DNA of 64,000 nucleotides from Kumtagia sp052180275 (GCF_052180275.1 NZ_CP197465.1:3906001-3970000), one strand, 5' to 3'. Positions 35,306-44,277 are shown, counted from the stretch's first letter. Numbers and translations are program-made. The notes: generated by a model not told the origin, from the sequence alone.

Positions 35306-35814
35306 TTATTTATCCTATACGTGTTGATTTGATTTTTGCCTTAGGAAATCACTCCCAAGGCGGTACTGCTTGATTGATGATAGGGCCGACGATCAGCCTC
35401 CTGGTCGAGACAACAGAATCGGTTCAGCCAAACCCCAGGACAAACTGAAACGCTGTCCCCTACGAGGCTCGCCTATCGGCTGAATGGGAGATGCAGAAGA
35501 GCTTCTGAGGGCCTCCCCCGCGCTAGTAGATCAATGTCAATTTGGAACGGAACGTATGAAAACCTAAGGGCGTTCACCCTTCTTGAAGATCACGAATGAC
35601 GCCATTCGAATTCACAAACCCTACACCCTAGTTTAACATATTTTGACAAAAAAGTCAAGAGAAATCTCAACCTCTGATATCCACTTTCTACCTAAACAAT
35701 TGAATTTGCTTGATAATATTTTTCTTGACACATATTGACTATTACCGGACGCTATGATATCGGCGCACCTCATCTTTGGTGGCTAGTGGAATATTTTAGG
35801 GGTGGTTGCCACGA
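35306..35814. other. AT-rich control region of the element
   Basis: About 510 bases with no gene. It holds the promoter at 35630-35658 on the minus strand and several short AT tracts near 35690-35760. Given the primase gene read from here, an origin is possible, but I see no clear iterons. Confidence 0.5.
35630..35658 (-). promoter_or_regulatory. Sigma-70-type promoter with overlapping inverted repeat
   Basis: On the minus strand TTGACT (35653-35658), a 17-base spacer, then TAAACT (35630-35635). TTGAC-TTTTTT-GTCAA, an inverted repeat, covers the -35 and spacer, as a repressor site would. It faces the leftward operon that starts at 35305. Confidence 0.6.
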
Positions 35815-35949
35815 TCACCGACCGACACAGGTAACGGGGTTAAACCCGGCACGAATACAGGAATGATAGGGGCTGAAATAGACGTAGATTGCGGCCGCCA
35901 GAACCACACCCGCCGCAACGATCAAGCCAGCCACTATGCGGGTGTCCAT
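35815..35949 (-). CDS. Small membrane peptide of the element
   Basis: A 44-residue protein (MDTRIVAGLIVAAGVVLAAA, then IYVYFSPYHSCIRAGFNP): one membrane helix and a short Cys-containing tail. GGAGG lies 5 bases before the ATG. Related short proteins are common in rhizobia as I recall; the function is unknown. It lies between the control region and the divergent ATPase gene. Confidence 0.65.
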   Translation of the reverse strand: MDTRIVAGLIVAAGVVLAAAIYVYFSPYHSCIRAGFNPVTCVGR

Positions 35950-36124
35950 CTCGCCTCCAAACTGCTTCTTGCAATCGATCCCTTTTAGACAAAACGAATT
36001 GCACATTCCTTGGGGGTCGGGCAAAAAATGCGGTAGGAAGGACGCCGCGCTGGTAACATCGGCGGCAAGTGGAATCCTGTGCGGATATACGCCAATTGGC
36101 AGCAGCAACGATTTGGGGCGTTTA

Positions 36125-37417
36125 ATGGCGATGAAAATGATTCCGAGGCTGTTCGGGTTTGCGAAGCTTGATGATGTCTTTTCACCGGGAGGTCAGCCCA
36201 CAATCACTTACGTAGATCGCGCGCACCTCAATATCGAGTCGAACCTGAACCGTGCGATTGCTCTCCCGACGACCATCGTTGCGCTCACAGGACCAACTAA
36301 GTGCGGCAAGACGGTTCTCTGCACCCGCGTGTTGAGTGACATGGAATATGTTTGGATCGATGGCGGTCAAGTTAAGAAGGAGGCTGATCTTTGGACGAAG
36401 GTATGCACTGAGTTGCGCCTCGCTACCGAGCTTACTGAAAAGAGCGCAACTGGGGATCAAGCAGGTGCTTCGGCTACCGGAGGCGCGTCAGCGGGTATAC
36501 CCGGTAACAATCTGACACTGTCAGTTACTATCAACGGGTCAAGGTTGCGGCAGATTGAGAAGACGTACAAGTATCTTCCCGACAATATGCATCAGGCGAT
36601 TGAAGCTCTTCTCGATAAAAGGATCATATTGGTGATCGACGACTTTCACTACATAGATGATGAGGTACGAATATCTATAATACGCTCGTTAAAGGGCGCG
36701 GTTTATCGCGGACTAAAGGTCATTCTCTTATCGACCCCGCATAGAGCATTCGAAGCCATTAAGGCGGAGGCGGAAATAACTGGTCGTTTCAAACACGTGA
36801 CGGTGCCTGTGTGGTCGACGGACGATCTATCCCAGATTGGAATGACTGGGTTCCATGCGTTGAATGTTGATGTTGGGCCAACCGTTATTGAGAAGCTCGC
36901 CATAGAATCTCAAGGTAGCCCATTATTAATGCAGAGATTTTGCTGGAGTATTTGTTTTGACGAAAATATAAAAGACACTCAAGTGCTTCATAAGAGTTTA
37001 TATAATATTGATATTAAAGCAATTTTCAATGAGGTAGCTGAGGATGCGGGGCTTCCGACCTACGAGAAGTTGGCGAAGGGACCACAATCTCGCACAGAAC
37101 GGATTCCCCGACCGCTATATGCCGGAGGAACAGTGGATATCTACGAGGCTATATTGCTTGCGGTTGCGAACACAGGCCCGAAAGAGCGAATCTCTTATGA
37201 TCTTATTCGATCGAATTTGAATAGCATCCTGTCGGATAAGGTTCCTCAGAAGATCGAAGTATCGAATGCATTGAAGTACTTGACAGAAATAGATGAACGA
37301 GAGAATAAAAGCCAAAGGGCAATTGATTGGGATGCAGAGAATCTTGATCTATTCCTTACCGATCCATTTCTTCGCTTTTACCTGCGATGGAAGATCAGTA
37401 CGAACGCTCAGGTATAG
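36125..37417 (+). CDS. P-loop ATPase (STAND/AAA-like), probable cargo gene of the element
   Basis: A 430-residue protein. After an N-terminal region (PRLFGFAKLDDVFSPGGQPT) comes Walker A TGPTKCGKTVL (about 55-65), a Ser/Gly/Ala-rich insertion (about 107-130), Walker B IILVIDDFHYIDD (about 167-179), a sensor-like VILLSTPHR, and a helical C-terminal part with a winged-helix-like end holding LTDPFLRFYLRWK. This order fits archaeal-type or STAND ATPases found in defence and stress genes. It has more AT than the flanks and is the only rightward gene of the element apart from the IS. No effector domain is visible. A role in anti-phage defence or element control is inference. Confidence 0.7.
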   Translation: MAMKMIPRLFGFAKLDDVFSPGGQPTITYVDRAHLNIESNLNRAIALPTTIVALTGPTKCGKTVLCTRVLSDMEYVWIDGGQVKKEADLWTKVCTELRLATELTEKSATGDQAGASATGGASAGIPGNNLTLSVTINGSRLRQIEKTYKYLPDNMHQAIEALLDKRIILVIDDFHYIDDEVRISIIRSLKGAVYRGLKVILLSTPHRAFEAIKAEAEITGRFKHVTVPVWSTDDLSQIGMTGFHALNVDVGPTVIEKLAIESQGSPLLMQRFCWSICFDENIKDTQVLHKSLYNIDIKAIFNEVAEDAGLPTYEKLAKGPQSRTERIPRPLYAGGTVDIYEAILLAVANTGPKERISYDLIRSNLNSILSDKVPQKIEVSNALKYLTEIDERENKSQRAIDWDAENLDLFLTDPFLRFYLRWKISTNAQV

Positions 37418-37504
37418 AATATCGAAAGGAGGTATAAACTGTACATATAAGTAGGAATGTCACAATTTTGTAATGAAACGTTCCAAATCAATGACTTAAG
37501 TTCT

Positions 37505-37534
37505 AGGGTGCAACACACGCGGGGGCCGCACCCT
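37505..37534 (+). terminator. Candidate terminator between ATPase and integrase genes
   Basis: AGGGTGC (37505-37511) pairs with GCACCCT (37528-37534) and is followed by TTTA. The site lies between converging genes. The T-run is weak. Confidence 0.4.
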
Positions 37535-37554
37535 TTATCCATTGTCTCAGCGTC

Positions 37555-38586
37555 TTACTCAGCAGCGATCAATTTCGCCCTGATAGACGAATGGTTTGCA
37601 TGGGCATACCTCATCAATTGCCCAAGTGTCCGATGCCCGCTGATCGAAGCAACCTCAGGGACGGTTAGACCAAGCTCGAAAAGCCGGGAAATCGCCTCGT
37701 GTCGGAGGTCATGAAAATGAAGGTCGTCAAGCTTGGCCCTTCCGACCAGCCTATTCCAGCTTAGGAGCAAAGCGTTTGGTGCCATCGGGAAGACAAGAGC
37801 GTTTTCGGCTATCTTATTTTCCGTCGTCCGGCCCTTAGCCTCCCCTATGACGATGATAGCAGCCGATGTCAGGGGGATTGTTCGGGAATGCCCGTTCTTC
37901 GCCTCACGGATGGTCACTGAGCGTCGTTCTAGGTCGATGTCCCGCCACCGTAGGGCGAGGATTTCCCCGCGTCTCATGGCCGTCTCTAGGGCAAGGCGGA
38001 CAATCAGCATCACGAGTGGGTTTTGGGTCTTTTTGCCTGCCTGTAGGAGCTTGTCCCGCTCGCCCTCCAAGAGCCGTCTCTGGCGTTTGTTGTCGACTAC
38101 CCGGAGCTTAAAGTTCGCCAGGGGGTTTTCCTTGAGCGGCACGCCCCATTCCTCCATTGCGACAGAGAACATGTGCTGGATTGGTGATAGGAGCCGCTTG
38201 ACCGACTTGGCCGTAATCGCTTTTTCCCCTTCGCCATCTGACATTCGGTCATCCCGATAGCCTGTGAAGTCGGACGTGGAGAGGTCGGCTAGCGTCTTCT
38301 TGCAAATGGGGTGACGAAGGAAGGCATCGAGCATTATCGTCTCGACCTGTCCCCCTTTGTTTCTAGGCAGGATCTCGTCCCGATAGCGCTGAACCAAGCT
38401 GGCCAGCGTGAGCGTTGCGAGAACCTTCCTGTCGGGGCCAAGCTCTTTCCTGTCTGCCTTCGTCTCCATCAGGCGAGCCCATTCTTTGGCGTCTGATAGC
38501 TTGTTGAAGGATTTGGAGAGAGCGGGATAACCCTGCCTTCTGATTTGGACCTGATATTTGTCGCGGTGTTTGCGGATAGAAGCCAT
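37555..38586 (-). CDS. int: Tyrosine-type site-specific integrase
   Basis: A 343-residue phage-type integrase. N-terminal arm-binding region (MASIRKHRDKYQVQIRRQGY), a SAM-like core-binding domain (about 60-160), and a catalytic domain with R205 in TAMRRGE, K230 in AKNGHSR, H292 and R295 in HDLRHEAIS, H318 in ISGHRT, and the nucleophile Y327 in MRYAH. All catalytic residues are present. It sits 100 bp from the 3' end of tRNA-Val, the usual place of an integrase, and is read away from it. Confidence 0.95.
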   Translation of the reverse strand: MASIRKHRDKYQVQIRRQGYPALSKSFNKLSDAKEWARLMETKADRKELGPDRKVLATLTLASLVQRYRDEILPRNKGGQVETIMLDAFLRHPICKKTLADLSTSDFTGYRDDRMSDGEGEKAITAKSVKRLLSPIQHMFSVAMEEWGVPLKENPLANFKLRVVDNKRQRRLLEGERDKLLQAGKKTQNPLVMLIVRLALETAMRRGEILALRWRDIDLERRSVTIREAKNGHSRTIPLTSAAIIVIGEAKGRTTENKIAENALVFPMAPNALLLSWNRLVGRAKLDDLHFHDLRHEAISRLFELGLTVPEVASISGHRTLGQLMRYAHANHSSIRAKLIAAE

Positions 38587-38600
38587 GACGGACCCTTTGC

Positions 38601-38620
38601 TGTGACCAGAGTGTGACCAG
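38601..38620 (+). repeat. Arm-type 20-bp repeat, right copy
   Basis: TGTGACCAGAGTGTGACCAG, identical to 27854-27873. It lies 14 bp upstream of the integrase start, so it may also control int transcription. Confidence 0.65.
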
Positions 38621-38686
38621 CAGCCAATTCAAGGGTCTCTCGGAAAAACTCCCCCTTGCTTCCATTAGGAAAATCAAGGGGTTACG

Positions 38687-38762
<76 letters not shown>

Positions 38763-39025
38763 GACGCGTGGCGGGTGTTTATGCGTTTCATCCTTGCCGC
38801 GCAAGAGTGCAGTCGCGCTTGTGCCGCCTCGGATGAAAGGTGAGCGGTGACGAGATCGAGAGGCGGCGGTTTGGCGTGCCGTGGCCTTGAAGTTCCTTGC
38901 TCCGATGACCACCAGGTCGGCGGCTGTCAAATCCGCCGCCGCCCGCCGGCAAGCGACCATCATGGACAACGAAGGACGAATGCGATCGAGGCGAACTGGC
39001 CTCGCGGTCGCCCCATAAGGGACGT

Positions 39026-39934
39026 TCAGCCTGCCTTGGCCAAGGGCATGGCCGCCTTCGCGAAGGAGACGACGCGCGACACCACGCCGGCGTCGGAGAG
39101 GATGCGCCGGTGGCCAAGGCCCGGCGCCCAGTGCAGGTCGACGTGACTGCCTGCTTCGGCAAGCGCTCTCGCATCGCCGGCCGGTACTTCCCTGTCGTCG
39201 TGCGCGTGCACCACCAGGACGGGTGTGCGCAGCCGCGGCAGTTGGCGGGAGCCGGTAAAATCCTCCAGGCTTCGCCCGGCCAGCCTTTCGATGCGCGCGA
39301 CCATATTGTCACGTGAACGCCTGCCGATGCCGATCTCCTCGCTGAAGCCGTGGAGGATGTCCGACATGGAGTTGGGCGCGGCGATCAGCGCGAGACGCGC
39401 GGCAAGCGGCGTCGCACTTTTCTGCGCGGCGGAGACAGCGTCGACCGCCGCCGCGCCGCCGAACGAATGACCGAGCAGCAGGTCGAACGGACCGAACCAT
39501 TGCCCCGCGCTCGCCAATGTATCCACGGCTTTCATGATGGTCAGGCGCCGGCCCGTCGACTGGCCGTGGCCCGGAAGGTCGACCGCGAACACCCGGAACC
39601 CGGCGACGCGGAGCCCCTCGATGATCGTCTTCATATATTCGGTGCGCGAGCGCCAGCCATGCACGACCAGAACCCTCCCCGCCTCGCCCGAACCGGCGTC
39701 CGGCCGGAACTCGTGGACCGCCACGCAATCGGCCCCCACGGTAAGCGTGTGATGGCGGGCGGTGCGCATGAAATCCGCCGCGCGCGAGACCGCCTTGCGT
39801 TCGCCCTCGGTTTGGGCGCGCGGACTGGGCGTGCGCGAAAAAAGCTCGAACGCGGCGCGGCCCGCAACACTGGGCGCGACCCGTTCGCCGACGGCAAACA
39901 GCGCGCGGGTGACCTTCCAACCCAAAGATGCCAT
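39026..39934 (-). CDS. Alpha/beta hydrolase
   Basis: A 302-residue hydrolase. VLVVHGWRSRTEYM is the oxyanion region, VDLPGHGQSTGRR follows, and LLLGHSFGGAAAVDA has the nucleophile Ser; VLVVHAHDDREVP supplies the acid and GLGHRRIL the His. Serine-hydrolase of unknown substrate. It is read divergently from marR, and the twin operators between them suggest MarR control. Confidence 0.88.
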   Translation of the reverse strand: MASLGWKVTRALFAVGERVAPSVAGRAAFELFSRTPSPRAQTEGERKAVSRAADFMRTARHHTLTVGADCVAVHEFRPDAGSGEAGRVLVVHGWRSRTEYMKTIIEGLRVAGFRVFAVDLPGHGQSTGRRLTIMKAVDTLASAGQWFGPFDLLLGHSFGGAAAVDAVSAAQKSATPLAARLALIAAPNSMSDILHGFSEEIGIGRRSRDNMVARIERLAGRSLEDFTGSRQLPRLRTPVLVVHAHDDREVPAGDARALAEAGSHVDLHWAPGLGHRRILSDAGVVSRVVSFAKAAMPLAKAG

Positions 39935-39953
39935 AATCGGAGACCATCCATTA

Positions 39954-39987
39954 GTTCAAGCGTGAACATATTAGTTCAAGAATGAAC
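39954..39987. promoter_or_regulatory. Twin palindromic operators between hydrolase and marR
   Basis: GTTCAAGCGTGAAC (39954-39967) and GTTCAAGAATGAAC (39974-39987) are spaced exactly 20 bp, two helical turns. Each is a GTTCA-n4-TGAAC palindrome preceded by TTA. The second covers the marR start codon, which fits self-repression. Confidence 0.75.
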
Positions 39988-40434
39988 AATAATCAAGAAC
40001 TGCCCTGGGATAATCCGCGTTTCCGCAACTGGGTCGCCGTCGCCCGCGCCTGCCATGCGGTGGAGCGTGCACTGGGCGCAGCGCTGCTGCCGCTCGACCT
40101 GAAGCCGGCGCAGCTCGACGTACTGATGAACCTCTACCGGCATCCGGGCATCTCGCAGCACGACCTCGCCCGAAAACTCCTGGTCGGGCGCTCGAACATC
40201 ACCATGCTGCTGCCTCAGCTCGAAAAGCGCGGGCTGCTGCGCCGCGAGGGCGATGCGAAGGACAGGCGCATCCTGCGGCTGTCGCTCACGCCGGACGGCG
40301 AGACACTGCTGATGCAGGCGCTGAAGGTGCATATGGCGCTGATCGAGAAGGCGATGGCGACGGCCTCGCCCAGCGAATGCGACTTCGTCGGCGACCATAT
40401 GCGGCGCATCGCGGAAGTGCTGAAGATCGACTGA
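39982..40434 (+). CDS. MarR family transcriptional regulator
   Basis: A 150-residue winged-helix regulator. The recognition part is HPGISQHDLARKLLVGRSNI followed by LLPQLEKRGLLRREGDAKD, and the wing DRRILRLSLTPDGE. It dimerises through its end helices. Its ATG lies in an operator-like palindrome, and the neighbouring hydrolase is divergent, so the likely targets are itself and that gene. The ligand is unknown. Confidence 0.93.
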   Translation: MNNNQELPWDNPRFRNWVAVARACHAVERALGAALLPLDLKPAQLDVLMNLYRHPGISQHDLARKLLVGRSNITMLLPQLEKRGLLRREGDAKDRRILRLSLTPDGETLLMQALKVHMALIEKAMATASPSECDFVGDHMRRIAEVLKID

Positions 40435-40470
40435 AGGCTGGCAGAGCGGGCTGCGACGTCGATACCGTTC

Positions 40471-41082
40471 CTACCACATCGTCTTCCTGGCCCGCTCCGG
40501 CCATTCGCGATCGTAGGTTTCGGCGTCGATCCTGGCCGCGCTGGTCTTCTGCAGAATCCGCCCCGGCGTAGGAAGCGTTGATTCGTCGACATGCTTTTCC
40601 GGGTTCCACAGGTCGGAGCGGCGGATCGCGCGTGCACACTGAAAATAGACCTTTTCGATGCCGATCACGATGACCGAACGTGCCGGTTTCCCCTCCATCG
40701 TAAAACTGGCGCAAAGCTCCGCATCGATGCTGACCTCGGCGCGGCCATTGACACGCAGTGTCGTGCCTGAACCCGGAATCAGGAACAGCAGCCCTACCCT
40801 GCCGTCACGGATGATGTTCTTCAGCGAATCGGCCCGGTTGTTGCCGTGCCGATCCGGCATCAGCAGTGTCTTGTCGTCCCTGATGCGCACGAAGCCGGCG
40901 ACGTCGCCACGTGGACTGCAATCCAGCCCCTCCGGCCCGGCGGTCGCCAGCGCCACGAACGGGGAAGCCTCGATCAAAGCTGCATATTCGGGAATCAGCC
41001 GATCCAGTTCCTTGACCAGCGATGCCTCTCCGGGCTTGCCGTAGAGCGCCTCCAGTTCCTCGACGCTCAGTATGATCGACAT
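40471..41082 (-). CDS. Pyridoxamine 5'-phosphate oxidase-related FMN-binding protein
   Basis: A 203-residue PPOX-fold protein. FVALATAGPEGLDCSPRGD and FLIPGSGTTLRVNGRAEVS are the split-barrel flavin site, as in the MSMEG_1061-type subgroup; the C-terminal EKVYFQCARAIRRSDLWNPE is also typical. It probably binds FMN or F420-like flavins and reduces small molecules. It is followed downstream by nothing on its strand; the DUF971 gene lies 15 bp upstream of its start, so both may be one operon. Confidence 0.85.
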   Translation of the reverse strand: MSIILSVEELEALYGKPGEASLVKELDRLIPEYAALIEASPFVALATAGPEGLDCSPRGDVAGFVRIRDDKTLLMPDRHGNNRADSLKNIIRDGRVGLLFLIPGSGTTLRVNGRAEVSIDAELCASFTMEGKPARSVIVIGIEKVYFQCARAIRRSDLWNPEKHVDESTLPTPGRILQKTSAARIDAETYDREWPERARKTMW

Positions 41083-41097
41083 TGATTGCTCCCGGTT

Positions 41098-41448
41098 CTA
41101 GTCGCGAGACAGGCGCTTTTCGGCCAGTTCGTCCAGATACCCCTGCCAGCGGTCGTCCTTCTCGTGGCCGAGCGTATGCAAATACTGCCAGGTGAAGATG
41201 CCCGTATCGTGGAGATCGTCGAAGGTGATGCGCACCGCATAATTGCCGACCGGCTCGATCTTGAGGATCGCGACGTTGCGTTTCCCCGGCACCGTGACAC
41301 GCTGCTCGGGCGAATGGCCCTGCACTTCTGCCGAAGGAGACAGCACACGCAGCAGTTCCGCCGGCAGTTCGAACGGCCGATGGCTGGGAAACGTCACCGT
41401 GAGCATCTTCCGGTCTTTTGAGACGCGGAGTTCGGTTGGAGCGGTCAT
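41098..41448 (-). CDS. DUF971 domain protein
   Basis: A 116-residue protein of the DUF971 (gamma-butyrobetaine-hydroxylase-like N-terminal) family: ELPAELLRVLSPSAEVQGHS, NVAILKIEPVGNYAVRITFD, DDLHDTGIFTWQYLHTLG. In eukaryotes this zinc fold is fused to BBOX enzymes; alone in bacteria it is linked to Fe-S carrier functions in some reports. ATG at 41448 with GAGGGGA 5-9 bases upstream. Divergent to moaA. Confidence 0.88.
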   Translation of the reverse strand: MTAPTELRVSKDRKMLTVTFPSHRPFELPAELLRVLSPSAEVQGHSPEQRVTVPGKRNVAILKIEPVGNYAVRITFDDLHDTGIFTWQYLHTLGHEKDDRWQGYLDELAEKRLSRD

Positions 41449-41602
41449 TGTCTTCCCCTCGGCTTTCGGCGTCACCGGTACGCCGAATTGTTTCGGAGCG
41501 AAAGTCGTGCGCTCCTGCATCGCCTCTGCGCACCATGGCCTGATGCCGCACACACGAAGGTATGCATTGCGCCACAAATCCCCAAAATGGTACCCAGGCG
41601 TC

Positions 41603-42682
41603 ATGGGGCCCTTGAATGAAAGCGCCGAAAGGCCGACATCAGGGGCAGGCAAGGAAAGAGCTTTGTTTCATTCGCCGACGAAGAATGCCGACATGGTCGA
41701 CCCGTTCGGGCGGGCGATCACCTATCTGCGCGTCTCGGTCACCGACCGCTGCGACTTCCGCTGCACCTACTGCATGGCGGAGGACATGACCTTCCTGCCG
41801 AAGAAGGACCTTTTGTCTCTCGAAGAGCTTGACCGGCTGACCACCGTCTTCATCGAGAAGGGCGTGAAGAAGCTGCGCCTCACCGGCGGCGAACCGCTGG
41901 TGCGCAAGAACATCATGCATCTGGTGCGCCAGATTTCGCGCCATCTCGACAGCGGGGCGCTGGAAGAACTGACGCTCACCACCAACGGCTCACAACTGTC
42001 GCGTTTCGCCGCCGAACTCGCCGATTGCGGCGTGAAGCGCATCAATGTCTCGGTCGATACGCTCGACCCGCAAAAATTCCGGCAAATCACCCGCTGGGGC
42101 AGTCTCGACCGGGTGATGGCCGGCATCGATGCCGCGCAGGCGGCCGGCATTCATGTAAAGCTCAACGCCGTCGCCCTGAAAAACTTCAACGAATTCGAGA
42201 TTTCCGACCTGCTGCGCTTCGCGCATGGCCGGGGCATGGACCTGACCGTCATCGAAACCATGCCGATGGGCGAGATCGATGGCGACCGCACCGACCAGTA
42301 TTTGCCGCTGTCGCTGCTGCGCGCCAATCTGGAAAAGCAGTTCACGCTGACCGACATACCGTTCAAGACCGGCGGCCCCGCTCGCTATGTCGAGGTCGCC
42401 GAGACCGGCGGACGGCTGGGCTTCATCACGCCGATGACCCACAATTTCTGCGAGAGCTGCAATCGGGTCCGCCTCACCTGCACCGGGACGCTCTATATGT
42501 GCCTCGGCCAGGAAGACGCCGCCGACCTGCGCACGCCGCTGCGCATCTCGGAAGGCAACGAGCGCGTCTCTGATGCGATCGACGAAGCCATCGGCCGCAA
42601 GCCGAAAGGCCACGACTTCGTCATCGACCGCCGCACCCGCCGTCCCGCCGTTTCGCGCCACATGAGCGTCACCGGCGGCTGA
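41603..42682 (+). CDS. moaA: GTP 3',8-cyclase MoaA
   Basis: A 359-residue radical SAM enzyme that makes 3',8-cH2GTP, the first step of molybdenum cofactor synthesis. N-terminal cluster CDFRCTYC (C50, C54, C57), LRLTGGEPLVRK, LNAVALKNFNEFE, and the C-terminal cluster CESCNRVRLTCTG with a later Cys in LYMCLG. The start is uncertain: ATG at 41603 gives a leader that some relatives have; ATG at 41693 (MVDPFGRAITYLR) gives 329 residues. The C-terminus lacks the usual GG tail, ending VTGG, which still keeps it. mobA-mobB lie 3 kb downstream. Confidence 0.95.
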   Translation: MGPLNESAERPTSGAGKERALFHSPTKNADMVDPFGRAITYLRVSVTDRCDFRCTYCMAEDMTFLPKKDLLSLEELDRLTTVFIEKGVKKLRLTGGEPLVRKNIMHLVRQISRHLDSGALEELTLTTNGSQLSRFAAELADCGVKRINVSVDTLDPQKFRQITRWGSLDRVMAGIDAAQAAGIHVKLNAVALKNFNEFEISDLLRFAHGRGMDLTVIETMPMGEIDGDRTDQYLPLSLLRANLEKQFTLTDIPFKTGGPARYVEVAETGGRLGFITPMTHNFCESCNRVRLTCTGTLYMCLGQEDAADLRTPLRISEGNERVSDAIDEAIGRKPKGHDFVIDRRTRRPAVSRHMSVTGG

Positions 42683-42829
42683 TAGCCGGCTCATCACAAG
42701 TTTTGACTGGACTTGAGCGGGGCGACGGCGTTAGCCGCAGCCTCCAGATCAGGTTGTATCGCGATTCAGCACAGGTTGAACTGAACCGCGCCACGCCGGA
42801 TTGCGGCCCACCATTGCGGTTCCTCGCCC

Positions 42830-44182
42830 ATGACGACGCTCGACAACAACGACCTAGCACAACGGCGTCGCGAACGGCTGGCGTCGTTGCTGACGCGCGC
42901 CGAGCGCCAGGGTGCGCGCTGGCAGTTCTGGGTCACCTCCGGCACCTTGCTCGGCGTCGCCATCCTGTTCGTGGCGCTCGAGAAATGGGACGCTGCGTTC
43001 AGCTATTCGATCTCGACGCTGGTGTTCTTCTTCCTGATCAACCTGTTGAACTACGCGCTGATCCTGCGCGGCATGCGGCCGGTCTGGCTGGGTTTTGTGC
43101 TCGGCACGTTGAACATCGTCATCCTGACCGTCGTGGTGATCGCGCCGAACCCGTTCCACGACCAGGCGTTGCCGCACGCCATGACCTTGCGCGAGGCAGG
43201 CTTCAAATATTTGCTGATCTTCGTCTGCCTCGGCGCCCTGACACTGTCGCCGCGCCTCGCCGCATGGCTGGGCACGGCCGCTGCGATCTGCTGGGCGGCT
43301 GCGGTGCTGTGGGTCATCACCATCCCCGGCACTATCGTAGCGCCGACGCCGATGGAGGGCATCGGCGTCGGCGAGCGGCTGCGGCTCTACCTCAACCCGA
43401 ACTATGTCGACGTGGTCGACCAGGCGACCAACATAGCGGTGATCCTGATCATTGCCGGCATCATCGCCTCCGTGGTGGCGCGCACCCGCCGCCTCGCCGA
43501 GGACTATACCAAGGCGGAGCGAGCGCGGTTCAATCTCGCCCGGCATTTCTCGCCCAACGTCGTCGACGCTCTGGCCTCGATCGACGAGCCGTTCGGCCCG
43601 GTCCGCCGCCAGGAAGTCGCCGTGCTCTTCGGCGACATCGTCGGCTTCACCAACTATGCGGAGGATCACAAGGCCGAAGAGGTCTTCAACATGCTGCGCC
43701 AGTTCCATGGCCGCATGGAGCAGGTCGTGTTCGACAACGGCGGTACCGTCGATAACTATATCGGCGACTGCATCATGGCGACCTTCGGGCTTCCGCGTCC
43801 TGCCGATGACGACGCGGTCCGCGCCTTGCACTGCGTCCGCGCCATGCGCGAGGCGCTGGACAGATGGAACGTCGAGCGCCGCGCCGGCGGCCTCGATCCC
43901 GTCGACGCCCGCATCGGCTGCCAGTATGGGCCGGTGGTGATCGGCGCGATCGGCAGCGAGCGCAACCTGTCTTTCGCCGTCATCGGCGACACCTGCAACG
44001 TCGCCAGCCGCCTGCAGACCATGTGCAGGGAACTCGGCGCCTCGGCCTGCATCGGCGACGCGCTGGTGAAGCGGGTACTGGCGGCCGGTGACACGGAAGC
44101 TGCCAGCGGCCTTACCGAGCAAGGACCGCTATCGGTGCGCGGCCGGGAGGGGCCGATCGGCATATGGACCCTGCCCGCGTGA
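42830..44182 (+). CDS. Membrane-bound class III adenylate/guanylate cyclase
   Basis: A 450-residue protein: about six N-terminal membrane helices (residues 33-215), a short linker, then a class III cyclase domain (about 255-445). VAVLFGDIVGFTNYAEDH carries the first metal Asp, TVDNYIGDCIMATFGLPRP the second, and GDTCNVASRLQTM the Asn/Arg that stabilise the transition state. It makes cAMP or cGMP from nucleotide triphosphate at the inner membrane. The ATG follows a weak site. Rhizobia carry many such cyclases. Confidence 0.92.
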   Translation: MTTLDNNDLAQRRRERLASLLTRAERQGARWQFWVTSGTLLGVAILFVALEKWDAAFSYSISTLVFFFLINLLNYALILRGMRPVWLGFVLGTLNIVILTVVVIAPNPFHDQALPHAMTLREAGFKYLLIFVCLGALTLSPRLAAWLGTAAAICWAAAVLWVITIPGTIVAPTPMEGIGVGERLRLYLNPNYVDVVDQATNIAVILIIAGIIASVVARTRRLAEDYTKAERARFNLARHFSPNVVDALASIDEPFGPVRRQEVAVLFGDIVGFTNYAEDHKAEEVFNMLRQFHGRMEQVVFDNGGTVDNYIGDCIMATFGLPRPADDDAVRALHCVRAMREALDRWNVERRAGGLDPVDARIGCQYGPVVIGAIGSERNLSFAVIGDTCNVASRLQTMCRELGASACIGDALVKRVLAAGDTEAASGLTEQGPLSVRGREGPIGIWTLPA

Positions 44183-44277
44183 ATCTGCCGCCCGGCCCCG
44201 GCCTTCATCACGATTTACGCGTCGCGACTTCCGGCATAGTCTCGACGGAATGCCGATCCGGCACTTTGGGGAAAATC

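Noticed and set aside
35725..35758. TTGACA ... TATGAT as a plus-strand promoter for the ATPase gene
   Set aside because: The spacer is 22 bases (12 from the second TTGACT), outside the usual 16-18.
37457..37714. 85-codon plus-strand frame after the ATPase gene
   Set aside because: More than half is antisense to the integrase and the GGAGG upstream is over 20 bases away.
41501..41602. Molybdenum cofactor riboswitch before moaA
   Set aside because: I see no conserved multi-stem structure; the region is mostly the divergent DUF971 promoter area.
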